This document shows, one piece after another, positions 45,737-55,052 of a DNA stretch of 64,000 bases (the first letter of the stretch is position 1; each line of letters opens with the position of its first letter). Below the pieces are notes generated by a model. The model was not told where the DNA came from. It did not search any database and was given only the letters and a program-made list of their open reading frames with translations. Position numbers and translations under genes: made by a program. The stretch spans positions 2,235,001-2,299,000 of the forward strand of contig NZ_CP048209.1 in assembly GCF_010119935.1 (NCBI RefSeq), given 5' to 3'. Source of the DNA: Paenibacillus lycopersici. GTDB lineage: Bacteria > Bacillota > Bacilli > Paenibacillales > Paenibacillaceae.

Positions 45737-46338
45737 ATTGGTGAGAAACCTATACGCTGCTGCGAGCAGGCTCGGCAACCTGTGCCCTGAGCACGAACGG
45801 ATTCTGTTGGCGCTTCGCCGGCGCGGCACGGATGGCCGTAACCGTTTCGAACCAGCCGGCTTCATGGCGGCTGGTTCACGGTGCGTCCGTCGATGCAAGG
45901 AAGCGGACAGGAAATCCGTTATTCGCTTCATGATCACGTTTGTTCGTGAGCTCGCGGACAGGAGGTTCGTTATATCGGCCAATTAACCTGTTCTCGGCAC
46001 CATCCGGGCGCCTTAACGGATCCAGTGTCCGTGCGCTTCCACAAAAAGCCCGATTTCGCCCAATTAACGGATCCTCTGTCCAAGAGTCTTGGCGGGGGAT
46101 CCTTTCCTTTTATTTTCATACATGCGGAAATTGCGGCGTCGAACCTTTCGCGACCGCCGCATGAAGAAGATTGCCCTCCACCTGGGAAGGAAGGTTTCAA
46201 GAGATAAACGTCTCTCCGAAGCCCCTGGACGGAACCTAACATGACAAGAAACCCTGCGATTATAATGATGTGCTCTCCTCAGAATGGACATTGGAATAAA
46301 ACCTTGGTTTATCAAAGACGCGGGTTTCTCTACAGGCG
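45737..46338. repeat. Composite dispersed repeat, copy 2
   Basis: The non-coding element of about 600 bases holds five 18-base motifs: 45796-45812 (+), 45904-45922 (-), 45955-45973 (-), 46013-46031 (+) and 46064-46081 (+), with consensus TAACGGATCCTSTGTCCG. A second block at 46161-46333 (ATGAAGAAGATTGCCCTCC to GGGTTTCTCTAC) follows. The ends GTGAGAAACC (45741) and GGTTTCTCTAC (46323) are roughly inverted. Both parts recur at 57155-57677, but the motif part is inverted there. Small open frames inside it show no protein-like pattern. Confidence 0.88.
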
Positions 46339-46378
46339 GAAGAAGCCTGCCTCGGCATTCCGAAGCGGGCTTCTTCCG
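46339..46378. terminator. Terminator-like hairpin, right copy flanking repeat 2
   Basis: It duplicates 45697-45736 with three substitutions. It lies downstream of the AraC gene that ends at 46454, so it could end transcripts from either side. Confidence 0.8.
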
Positions 46379-46400
46379 TTCACAGCGGCGCTCCGCATCC

Positions 46401-46460
46401 GGCTCCTTCCGCCTTAAATCAAGCGCTTCCGCCTCAGATCATGCGCTTCCGCCTCAGATC
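46401..46460. repeat. Three tandem 20-base units at the end of an AraC gene
   Basis: Units end in CTTCCGCCTTAAATC, CTTCCGCCTCAGATC and CTTCCGCCTCAGATC. The last unit contains the stop codon (46454-46456) and final Ile codon of the minus-strand AraC gene. Confidence 0.8.
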
Positions 46461-47347
46461 ATGCGCGAGAGCTTCCGGAACTGCAGCGCGCTCATCCCTT
46501 CCCAGCGTTTGAAGATCCGGCTGAAATAATGAAAATCCTCGTACCCGACCGCGCCCGAAATCCATTCGACCGTATGGTCGGTTTCGCGCAGCAGCCGTTT
46601 CGCTTCCTGGTGGCGGACGGACTGGACGAACTTGTTCGGTCCGACGCCCATCAGCGCCTTGAACTGGCGGCTCATGTAATCCTCGTGGACGAGCAAATAT
46701 TTCGCCATCTCGGCGCAGGACCAATTGCGGCTGCAGTGGCGGCGGATTTCGTCCGCCAGCGAGAGCAGGCGCTCCTCGTACTTCGGCTGCGGCTGCCGCA
46801 TGGATTCGTTCCCGTGGCGGACGAGCAGCGCGATCAGATGGAGCAGCATCGCCTTGCAGGCGGTATCGTAGCCGGAACGGCGTTCGTTCCACTCCTGCAC
46901 GATGCCTTCCAGCAGCGACACGATCCGTCCCGAGACGTTCGGGAACAGGTAGCCGGGCAGCAGCGGCTTGTCCTGCACGTAAGGCACCGCGCTGAAGGCC
47001 TGCGGGTTAATCTGGAGCTCGTCGACAATAATCGAATGGCCCGCGGGCGTCTCGTCGAAAAAGTCAAAATGGACGCCGAGCAGCTCCGCGTTCGGCTCCG
47101 AACGCACCTCCACGACATGCGGAATCCACGGAGGGAGCACGAGCAGCGCGCCCGTCCGCGCCGCATGCGGCTCGCCGCCGATCCAGACGAGAATCTCGCC
47201 ATGCTTGACGAAGAGCAGCTCGAAGTCGTAAATGCGCCGATTCCAATGATACGCCGGCGTTCGGACATGCTGCTGCGCCCAGTGGATGACAGGCGATAAG
47301 TCGCGCATGGCGCACGGGCGCGGAAGGGCATAAGGACTTGTTTCCAT
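46454..47347 (-). CDS. AraC family regulator with N-terminal cupin
   Basis: The 297-residue product has a cupin sensor (YDFELLFVKHGEILVWIGGE) and the AraC double helix-turn-helix (CAEMAKYLLVHEDYMSRQFK; VGYEDFHYFSRIFKRWEG). ATG 47347 has GGTGG eight bases before; a GTG start at 47359 lacks a site. It is divergent from the SDR/isomerase operon at 47483-51041, with 135 bases between starts, and probably controls it. Its last codons fall within a 20-base tandem repeat. Confidence 0.9.
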   Translation of the reverse strand: METSPYALPRPCAMRDLSPVIHWAQQHVRTPAYHWNRRIYDFELLFVKHGEILVWIGGEPHAARTGALLVLPPWIPHVVEVRSEPNAELLGVHFDFFDETPAGHSIIVDELQINPQAFSAVPYVQDKPLLPGYLFPNVSGRIVSLLEGIVQEWNERRSGYDTACKAMLLHLIALLVRHGNESMRQPQPKYEERLLSLADEIRRHCSRNWSCAEMAKYLLVHEDYMSRQFKALMGVGPNKFVQSVRHQEAKRLLRETDHTVEWISGAVGYEDFHYFSRIFKRWEGMSALQFRKLSRMI

Positions 47348-47482
47348 TACCTTCACCACCGTCTGGCAAATTTACGGAAAAATCCAAAAAGCGATCCTTT
47401 TTATGTAAATCCAACGCGGTTAGCAGAATGGTACCATGTAAGCGCATTCCCTTACAAGTATACGAGAGGCGGTAGACGCGAA

Positions 47483-48253
47483 ATGAACGTGCAGCAGTTG
47501 TTTCAATTATCCGGGCGGGTCGCCCTGGTGACGGGAGGCGCCGGCGGACTCGGATTCGTCATGGCCGAGACGCTGGCAGAGGCGGGGGCGGCGGTCGTGC
47601 TGACGAGCCGCACGCTGGCGAGAGCGGAAGAAGCCGCGGCCGCGCTGCGGGAGAAGACGGGCGCCGACGTAGCCGCGCTGGAAGCGGACATCTCTTCGTA
47701 CGGCGGCGCGGAAGCGATGATCGGCGCCGTGAAGGAACGTTACGGGCGCATCGATATTCTGATTAACAATGCCGGCACGAACATCCGCAAGCCGATCGAG
47801 GAATACGACGAGGCAAGCTGGGATCTCGTGGTGGGCGCCAACTTGAAATCGCCTTACCTGTGCGCGCGGGCCGCTGCCCCGGTCATGAAGGCGCAGCAGT
47901 TCGGCCGCATCATTAATATCGCCTCCATGCTCGGCATGGTCGGCCTGCCGGAACGGTCCGCCTATTGCGCGAGCAAAGGCGGCGTCATTCAGCTGACCAA
48001 GGTGCTCGCCCTGGAGCTGGCGCCGTGGGGCGTGACGGTCAACGCCCTGTGCCCGGGTCCGATCGCCACGGAGCTGAATACGCCCGTTCTGAACAACCCC
48101 GAAGCGAACCGCTTCTTCGTCGAGCAGATCGCGCTCGGCCGCTGGGGGAGCCCGGAAGAAATCGCGGGGCCGGTGCTGTTCCTCGCTTCCGACGCTTCGA
48201 GCTTCATGACCGGATCGGCGCTCACCGTCGACGGCGGCTGGACGGCCCGATAG
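47483..48253 (+). CDS. SDR family oxidoreductase
   Basis: The 256-residue product is a classical short-chain dehydrogenase: TGGAGGLG (17-24) for NAD(P) binding, NNAG, and catalytic Tyr161 and Lys165 (YCASK). It resembles gluconate 5-dehydrogenase-like enzymes. GAGAGGCGG precedes the ATG. It heads a run with a sugar isomerase and two further SDRs, all facing the AraC gene at 46454. Confidence 0.92.
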   Translation: MNVQQLFQLSGRVALVTGGAGGLGFVMAETLAEAGAAVVLTSRTLARAEEAAAALREKTGADVAALEADISSYGGAEAMIGAVKERYGRIDILINNAGTNIRKPIEEYDEASWDLVVGANLKSPYLCARAAAPVMKAQQFGRIINIASMLGMVGLPERSAYCASKGGVIQLTKVLALELAPWGVTVNALCPGPIATELNTPVLNNPEANRFFVEQIALGRWGSPEEIAGPVLFLASDASSFMTGSALTVDGGWTAR

Positions 48254-48320
48254 GCGGCGGATTAACCGACAGGCGAACCGGAAGCAGAGCGTCAATGCAA
48301 TCGGCAGAAAAACAAGTGGA

Positions 48321-48425
48321 ACGACGACCAGCGTGACAGCCAATACGACGGCAAGCATGAGAACCGGCGTGCCAACGAGCACGCGCGACGACCAGCATGA
48401 CGACCAGAACGATGACCAGATCGAC
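48321..48425. repeat. Degenerate GACGACCAG-rich tract
   Basis: GACGACCAG or GATGACCAG occurs four times, partly in 11-12 base steps, in the gap before the isomerase gene. No function seen; a decayed repeat is possible. Confidence 0.4.
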
Positions 48426-48469
48426 GATTGAACGAAGCGACAATAGTCGAAACGAAAGGGTGAATGGAA

Positions 48470-49467
48470 ATGCGAGTTGGACTTTCCATGTTCGGTACGA
48501 CGTATGCGATGGGGCTTCACCCCCGGTCGGGGCGGACGCCGATGACGGCGGAGGCCGTTATCGCCTGGGCGCTCGGCGCCAATCTGCAAGGCGTCGAGCT
48601 GCCGGATTCGACGCTGGCCGCGGCCGATATACCGGCCATCGCCCGCATGACGCAAGAGCGCGGGCTCTACGTGACGGTAGCTTGCGGCGGGTACGATCCC
48701 GTCAAGCTGGGCGAGGCTTGCCGGCTGGCGGCGGCTTGCGGAGCGCCGATCGTCCGTACCGTGGCGGGCGGAGCGCGGATCGGCGGCGACCGCCGCAATA
48801 TGGCCGGACGCTGGGACGCTTTCCTGCAGGAGGTGCGCGACGGCCTGGCTGCCGCGGTGCGTACCGCCGAGCGCGAAGGCGTCTCGATCGCGCTCGAGAA
48901 TCACCAGGATCTCGCCTCCGAGGAGCTGATCTGGCTGTGCGAATCGATCGGCTCCCCGAACTTCGGCCTCACGCTCGATACCGGCAATCCGCTGGCGACG
49001 GCCGAGGAGCCGGTCGATTTCGCCCGGCGCATCGCCCCTTACCTCAAGAACGTTCACCTGAAAGATTATTGGATCTATCCGAGCGAGGAAGGCTATCGCC
49101 TCGTGCGCTGTCCGATCGGACAAGGAGTGGTCGATTTCCCGGCGCTGATGGCGATCTTCCGGGAGCTCGGACCCGCGGAGCTGCCGATGTCCATCGAGAT
49201 CGGCGCGCTCGAAGCGCGGCATATCCGGGTGCTTGCGGACGATTACTGGCCGGATTATCCGGAACGGTCCGCGCGGCAGCTGGCGGAAGTGCTGCGATTC
49301 GCGGCGGCGAACAGCAAGCCGGCGTCCGATTGGCGTACGCCGCATGAGCGCGAGGCTTCGCCGGGCGAAGTCGCCGCTTATGAACGGGCGCAGCTCCGCT
49401 CCAGCATCGCGTACATGCAATCATTGATCGCGGAGGCCGAATCGGACAATGCCGAGGAGGCGGTATC

Positions 49468-49471
<4 letters not shown>
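48470..49471 (+). CDS. Sugar phosphate isomerase/epimerase
   Basis: The 333-residue product is a xylose-isomerase-like TIM barrel: ALENHQDLASEEL, LTLDTGNPL and YLKNVHLKDYWI carry the Glu, Asp and His metal ligands. An ATG two codons upstream (48464) is too close to AAAGGG, so 48470 (nine bases away) is preferred. Its stop overlaps the GTG start of the next SDR by four bases, so they are coupled. The C-terminal 40 residues extend beyond the usual barrel. The substrate is probably a keto- or aldo-sugar of the local pathway. Confidence 0.88.
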
Positions 49472-50270
<799 letters not shown>

Positions 50271-50274
<4 letters not shown>

Positions 50275-51041
50275 CGGGAATCGATGTTGCCGGCAAGACG
50301 GTGCTTGTCACCGGCGGTTCGCAAGGGATCGGCGGAGCGATCGCGGATCGTTTCGCGCAATTCGGGGCGCGGGTAGTAATCGTAGACGTGAACGAAGCGG
50401 GCGCGGAGAAAGCGGCGAACATGGCCGCAGCCGGGCAGGAAGCGCATTTCGTTCGCTGCGATGTCTCCCGGGCGGACGATATTCAGGCGCTGGCGGCGGA
50501 AGTGCAAGCGAAGGCCGGCACCGTTCAAGTGCTTGTCAATAATGCGGGCATCTTCCCGAGGGCCGACCTGCTGCGCACGGAAGAGGCGTTCTGGGATCGC
50601 ATCATGGACATCAACCTGAAGGGCGCCTACCTCATGAGCCAAGCCTTCGTGCCCGGGATGATCGAGCAAGGAACGGGCTGCATCGTGAACATCGGCTCCA
50701 CGCACGCGAGCATGGGCTCGCCTGACGCCATGGCATACGCGGTGTCGAAAGGCGGCATCGTGACGTTGACCCGGAATTTGGCCAAAGGGCTGGCCCATCA
50801 CGGCATACGCGTCAACTGCGTGCAGCCCGGCTGGGTCGCTTCGGAAGGCGAGACGGAACGGATTCGCGCGACCGGCGTCAATCCTGACGAGCAGTACGCC
50901 GAAGTCGGCGCGCGCCTGCCGCTCGGGCGGATGCAGACGGGAGAGGATATCGCCGACAGCGTCCTGTTCCTGGCGTCGTCGCTAAGCCGGCAAGTGACCG
51001 GCCAAATATTAACCGTTGACGGCGGATTAAGCCTGCGCTGA
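50271..51041 (+). CDS. SDR family oxidoreductase
   Basis: The 256-residue product has TGGSQGIG (14-21), NNAG and Tyr156/Lys160 (YAVSK). It is coupled to the previous SDR through an ATGA overlap. The three SDRs of this operon share only the family motifs, so they are not a simple recent triplication. It is the last gene before the TetR regulator. Confidence 0.92.
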
Positions 51042-51068
51042 CGCACCGGCGGCGCACCGACATTATCA

Positions 51069-51118
51069 TTGACAGAACGAGCGGGCCGGGACTATACTTC
51101 TCACTGTACGATCGTTCA
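51069..51118 (+). promoter_or_regulatory. Promoter and operator of the TetR gene
   Basis: TTGACA (51069), 18-base spacer and TATACT (51093) are followed by TGTACGATCGTTCA (51105-51118), a palindrome with one mismatched pair around ACGATCGT. It fits autorepression by the TetR protein. Confidence 0.6.
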
Positions 51119-51140
51119 ACGAAAGCTGGAGGGTAGCGGG

Positions 51141-51758
51141 ATGGCGCAAATCAGTCGAAAAGAACAAGCAACGGCAACGAGAGATAAGCTACTGGAAACC
51201 GCTAAAAATCTTTTCGCAGAGATGGGCTATCACGGCACTCCGGTTCGTGCGATCACAAGACAGATTCAGAAGGGCGACGGCATTCTCTATCATTATTTTC
51301 CCGGCGGGAAGCAAGAAATCATGGCTGTCCTGCTGAAGGAAAGTTTTGAGCATCGCGTCCGGGAAATCAAACAGCTGACGAACGAGACGATCGAGAATTT
51401 ACCGCTCCGGGATGCCTTGCTCGTCATATTGGGCAAGATCCGGGAGTTATTCTTGAACGATCTCGATCTGATGCGAATTTTGTTCCGCGAGAACGATTTG
51501 TTTGATTTGGTGGAAGCGAAGCAGCTGTCCGTCATGATGTCCGAGCGGGTAGAGTCGATTGCGGAATTTCTGCGGCGGAGACATGTCAGGGGCGAAATCC
51601 GGGCGATGAATTTCACGTTCGCGGCCCGGCAATTGTTGTCCATGTGGATGCAGTATACGTACAGCGCCATCGTCGGCATCAAGATGGTTCCGGAGCCGGA
51701 CATGACCGCGTATATGGAAGAAATGGTCGATTTCACGTTAAGTCTCTGGCAGCCGTGA
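51141..51758 (+). CDS. TetR family transcriptional regulator
   Basis: The 205-residue product has the N-terminal TetR helix-turn-helix (LLETAKNLFAEMGYHGTPVR, then ITRQIQKGDGILYHYFPGGK, residues about 16-56) and a helical ligand domain. The frame is open from 51069, but GGAGGG before ATG 51141 and the promoter overlapping the upstream part set the start. Targets may be itself and the LTA-synthase-like gene 200 bases downstream. Confidence 0.9.
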   Translation: MAQISRKEQATATRDKLLETAKNLFAEMGYHGTPVRAITRQIQKGDGILYHYFPGGKQEIMAVLLKESFEHRVREIKQLTNETIENLPLRDALLVILGKIRELFLNDLDLMRILFRENDLFDLVEAKQLSVMMSERVESIAEFLRRRHVRGEIRAMNFTFAARQLLSMWMQYTYSAIVGIKMVPEPDMTAYMEEMVDFTLSLWQP

Positions 51759-51960
51759 CGAACGGGCCGCAAGACTGGCTTTGCGCCGTTCGCCTGGAGA
51801 AGAAACTTGCTTCGCCGTCCGATTACGGGCGGCGACAGCCGTTTCTTCAAGCCGCATCCGGTAACCGTATCCGGTGCCGTTGCGGCGCATCCCGGTCAGG
51901 AACGAAGCGCGTTTGCGCGCTTCGGGGCTTCATAATTTCAGGCATGAAGGTGATGAAAGA

Positions 51961-53832
51961 ATGTTTTGGTCAAAGCTGTTAAACCGGCGTTTTTTGCTTT
52001 TTACGCTGTTGCTGCTCATTAAAGGCAGTCTTGTCATGTATGTCGTATTCGACATCGGATTCTCGTGGGAAACGATCGTGACGGAGCTTCCGTTTATTTG
52101 GATCGTCTTCTGCTGCATCGAGCTGTTCGCATCGAAACGCAAAATGCTCTATTACTTAATATCCGATCTTTTGATTACGCTGCTCTATTTTACCGTCGTT
52201 ATGTATTACAAGTATTATGGCGTAATCGTGACGTACCATGCGCTTCATCAGGCCGACAAGGTAACGAAGGTCGGAGAGAGCACCTATTCCTTGCTCGACC
52301 CGTACTACCTGCTGTTCTTCCTTGACGTTGTCGCGCTCGCGGTCATCGCGTTCTGGCCGAAGAAGAAGTCCTACGATCCGCATGCAGGCTTCCGCTCGGC
52401 GCGTCCTGCCCGCAAGGCGACGCTGTATACGGTCATCGTCGCATCGCTCGCGCTTTGCGTATTCAATATTTGGCCGAACCGGGCCAGCATGAACGAGAAC
52501 AAACAGGCGGAAGACATGGGCATCCTCAACTACGAGGTGTTCACGCTGCTCTCCGACACCACGGGGAAAGACGAGATTGTCCCGGCGGATCAAATCACGC
52601 AGGCGAAGATCGACGAGCTGAAGGGCGTTCAACAGTCGGCAGCGCCGAACAATTTCGGAGCCGCCAAAGGCAAGAATCTCATTATCCTGCAAATGGAGTC
52701 GTTCCAGGATTTCTTAATCGGTCTGAAAATCGACGGTCAGGAAGTAACGCCGAACCTGAACAAATTGGTGAAGGAAACTTTCCACTACGACCGTTTCTAT
52801 ACGATGGTAGGTCAAGGCACGACATCCGATGCCGAATACGTCGTGAATACGTCGCTGTACGTGCCGCATCACGAAGCCGCTACGGACAGCTATGTCGATA
52901 AAGCCTTGCCGAGCTTGCCGAAATTGCTGCACGAGAACGGCTACGACACGGCAACGTTCCATACGAACGAGGTTCATTTCTGGAACCGGAACAATCTGTA
53001 CGCCGCGATCGGCTGGGACAAATATTACGACCAGAAGTTCTACGGCGACGAAGATCACATCGCGTTCGGCGCTTCGGACGAGGTGCTGTACGCCAAGACG
53101 ATTCCGGAACTGCAGCGGATGGACCAGTCCGACAAGCCGTTCTATGCGCAAGTCATCTCGATGAGCGCGCATCATCCGTACAACATCCCGGCGTCGAAGT
53201 ACAAGATGACGCTGCCGGATAACATGGAAGGCACGCTGGTAGGCAATTACATCCATGCGCAGAACTATGCGGATTACGCGTTGGGCGCGTTCATCCAAGG
53301 CTTGAAAGACACCGGCCTCTGGGATGACAGCATCATTGTTATGTATGGTGACCATCAAGGGCTTCCGATATACTCGCTGAGCGGCGACGAGAAAGAGATG
53401 CTGAAAGATATGCTCGGCCATGAGTACGGCTACCCGGACATGTTCCGCATTCCGCTCATCTTGAGCGTGCCTGGCGTAACGTATCCTTCCGTGCAGCACG
53501 ATGTCGGCGGTCAGATCGATATTTTGCCGACCGTGGCGAATTTGCTGGGCGTATCGACGGCGAACCAGATTCATTTCGGCCAGGATTTGCTCAATCAGAC
53601 GTCCAATCTGCTGCCGATGCGGCACTTCCTGCCTTCCGGTTCGTTCATTAACGACGAGAACGTGTTCCTGCCGGGCAAGGATTACACCGACGGCACGAAC
53701 TTCCCGCTTCCGGGCGAGGCGGGAGATAAGCAGGCGACGGAAGACCAGTATAATCGCGCGCTCGAACTGCTGAATCTATCGGACAGCTTCGTCTCGCATC
53801 TGCCGCTCAAAGAAGGCGGCGACGCGGAATAA
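51961..53832 (+). CDS. LTA synthase family protein
   Basis: The 623-residue product has about five N-terminal membrane segments (to about residue 185) followed by an extracellular sulfatase-fold domain, the LtaS layout. It should transfer glycerol phosphate from phosphatidylglycerol. Glu246 (QMESFQDF) and Thr288 (GTTSD) match the metal ligand and Thr nucleophile of S. aureus LtaS (Glu255, Thr300). AAGGTGATG precedes ATG 51961; the frame opens earlier without a site. Whether it is the main lipoteichoic acid polymerase, a primase or a YvgJ/YqgS-like paralogue cannot be decided. Confidence 0.9.
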   Translation: MFWSKLLNRRFLLFTLLLLIKGSLVMYVVFDIGFSWETIVTELPFIWIVFCCIELFASKRKMLYYLISDLLITLLYFTVVMYYKYYGVIVTYHALHQADKVTKVGESTYSLLDPYYLLFFLDVVALAVIAFWPKKKSYDPHAGFRSARPARKATLYTVIVASLALCVFNIWPNRASMNENKQAEDMGILNYEVFTLLSDTTGKDEIVPADQITQAKIDELKGVQQSAAPNNFGAAKGKNLIILQMESFQDFLIGLKIDGQEVTPNLNKLVKETFHYDRFYTMVGQGTTSDAEYVVNTSLYVPHHEAATDSYVDKALPSLPKLLHENGYDTATFHTNEVHFWNRNNLYAAIGWDKYYDQKFYGDEDHIAFGASDEVLYAKTIPELQRMDQSDKPFYAQVISMSAHHPYNIPASKYKMTLPDNMEGTLVGNYIHAQNYADYALGAFIQGLKDTGLWDDSIIVMYGDHQGLPIYSLSGDEKEMLKDMLGHEYGYPDMFRIPLILSVPGVTYPSVQHDVGGQIDILPTVANLLGVSTANQIHFGQDLLNQTSNLLPMRHFLPSGSFINDENVFLPGKDYTDGTNFPLPGEAGDKQATEDQYNRALELLNLSDSFVSHLPLKEGGDAE

Positions 53833-53879
53833 CGCACTATCATTCATCGCAACCATTCGAGAACCGGAGGGAACGCGCA

Positions 53880-54863
53880 ATGAGGCATCGAACGATTCCA
53901 GGCACCGACTTGAACGCGGCCGTCATCGTCATGGGGACGGCCGGCTTCGGCGGAGGCATGACGGAAGAAGCGGCATTCCGCTTGTTTGACTTGTACGTGG
54001 AACAGGACGGCAATTTCTTCGACACCGCGATCGTCTACGACGATTGGCTGAACCAAGGCCGCAGCCTGACGGAACTCCGGCTGGGCAAATGGCTGAAGGA
54101 ACGCGGCAGCCGCTCTAAGCTTCTGATCGCCACGAAGGGCGGACATCCCGAGCTGTCGTCGATGCACATCGGCCGGCTCGGCCGGGAAGAGATCGTCGCG
54201 GACGTCGAGCGGAGCTTGCGCCAGCTGCAGACCGACTATATCGATCTGTACTGGCTGCATCGCGACGATCCGTCCAGACCGGTGGACGGGATCATGGATA
54301 CGCTGGACGATCTGATCAAGGCCGGCAAAATCCGCAGCATCGGCTGCTCCAACTGGACGGTCGAGCGGATCAAGCAAGCCCAAGCCTATGCCGCCGCGAA
54401 CGGCCGCACGCCGTTCGCCGCCAGCCAGCCGCTCTGGAACTTGGCCGTGCTTAATCCCGGTTCCATCGGAGACCCGACGCTCGTGGCGATGACGGATGGG
54501 GATAAACGGTATTTCGAGGAGACCGGGATGGCCGTCATTCCGTTCTCGTCGCAGGCGAACGGCTTCTTCGGCGGCCGGTATGCGCGCGGACGCGAAGCGG
54601 GCAGCCAAGGCAGCGCCTCCGCGGTCGAACGGCAGTATTTCAATGCCGCCAGCTTCGACCGGCTGGAGCGGGTGCAGGCGCTTGCCGCCGAGCTGGGCGC
54701 GGCAAGCAGCGCGGTGGCGCTGGCGTATTTGACGGCGCACGACTTCCCGGTCTATCCGATCATCGGGGCGACGAAGCCGGAGTACGTGCGCGAGAGCTGC
54801 TCGGCCGGGGATTTGGCGCTGACGCCGGCGCAGAAGCGCTTCCTGGAGACAGGCGAGCGGTAA
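53880..54863 (+). CDS. Aldo/keto reductase
   Basis: The 327-residue product is a TIM-barrel NADPH-dependent aldo/keto reductase with the tetrad Asp48, Tyr53 (DTAIVY), Lys86 (ATKGG) and His127 (WLHRDD). CGGAGGG lies before the ATG. The gene is single, followed by a strong terminator. It belongs to the YhdN/IolS-like group by general pattern; the substrate is unknown. Confidence 0.9.
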   Translation: MRHRTIPGTDLNAAVIVMGTAGFGGGMTEEAAFRLFDLYVEQDGNFFDTAIVYDDWLNQGRSLTELRLGKWLKERGSRSKLLIATKGGHPELSSMHIGRLGREEIVADVERSLRQLQTDYIDLYWLHRDDPSRPVDGIMDTLDDLIKAGKIRSIGCSNWTVERIKQAQAYAAANGRTPFAASQPLWNLAVLNPGSIGDPTLVAMTDGDKRYFEETGMAVIPFSSQANGFFGGRYARGREAGSQGSASAVERQYFNAASFDRLERVQALAAELGAASSAVALAYLTAHDFPVYPIIGATKPEYVRESCSAGDLALTPAQKRFLETGER

Positions 54864-54892
54864 CGATGCAAGGGTAGAGCGAATGTTAAGCG

Positions 54893-54930
54893 AAAGTCTG
54901 TCGGTCCCCGCGGCCGTCAGGCTTTTTTTT
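54893..54930 (+). terminator. Terminator after the aldo/keto reductase gene
   Basis: AAGTCTGTCGG (54894) pairs with CCGTCAGGCTT (54913), with one wobble and one mismatch, followed by eight T. Confidence 0.85.
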
Positions 54931-55052
54931 GCGCTTGCGTGCTTGACGGGGCGGTAATCGGCTTCGCGTGCATTCTTGTTTGTCGTCCGGCCCGGCGGCT
55001 AGTATACTTAATTGCAGATTCAACGGCGTTGATAGGCGAAAGGAGAGACGGC

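Noticed and set aside
45738..46315. Short open frames inside the dispersed repeat (also at 57297-57593)
   Set aside because: They are not conserved in frame between the copies, so the element appears non-coding.
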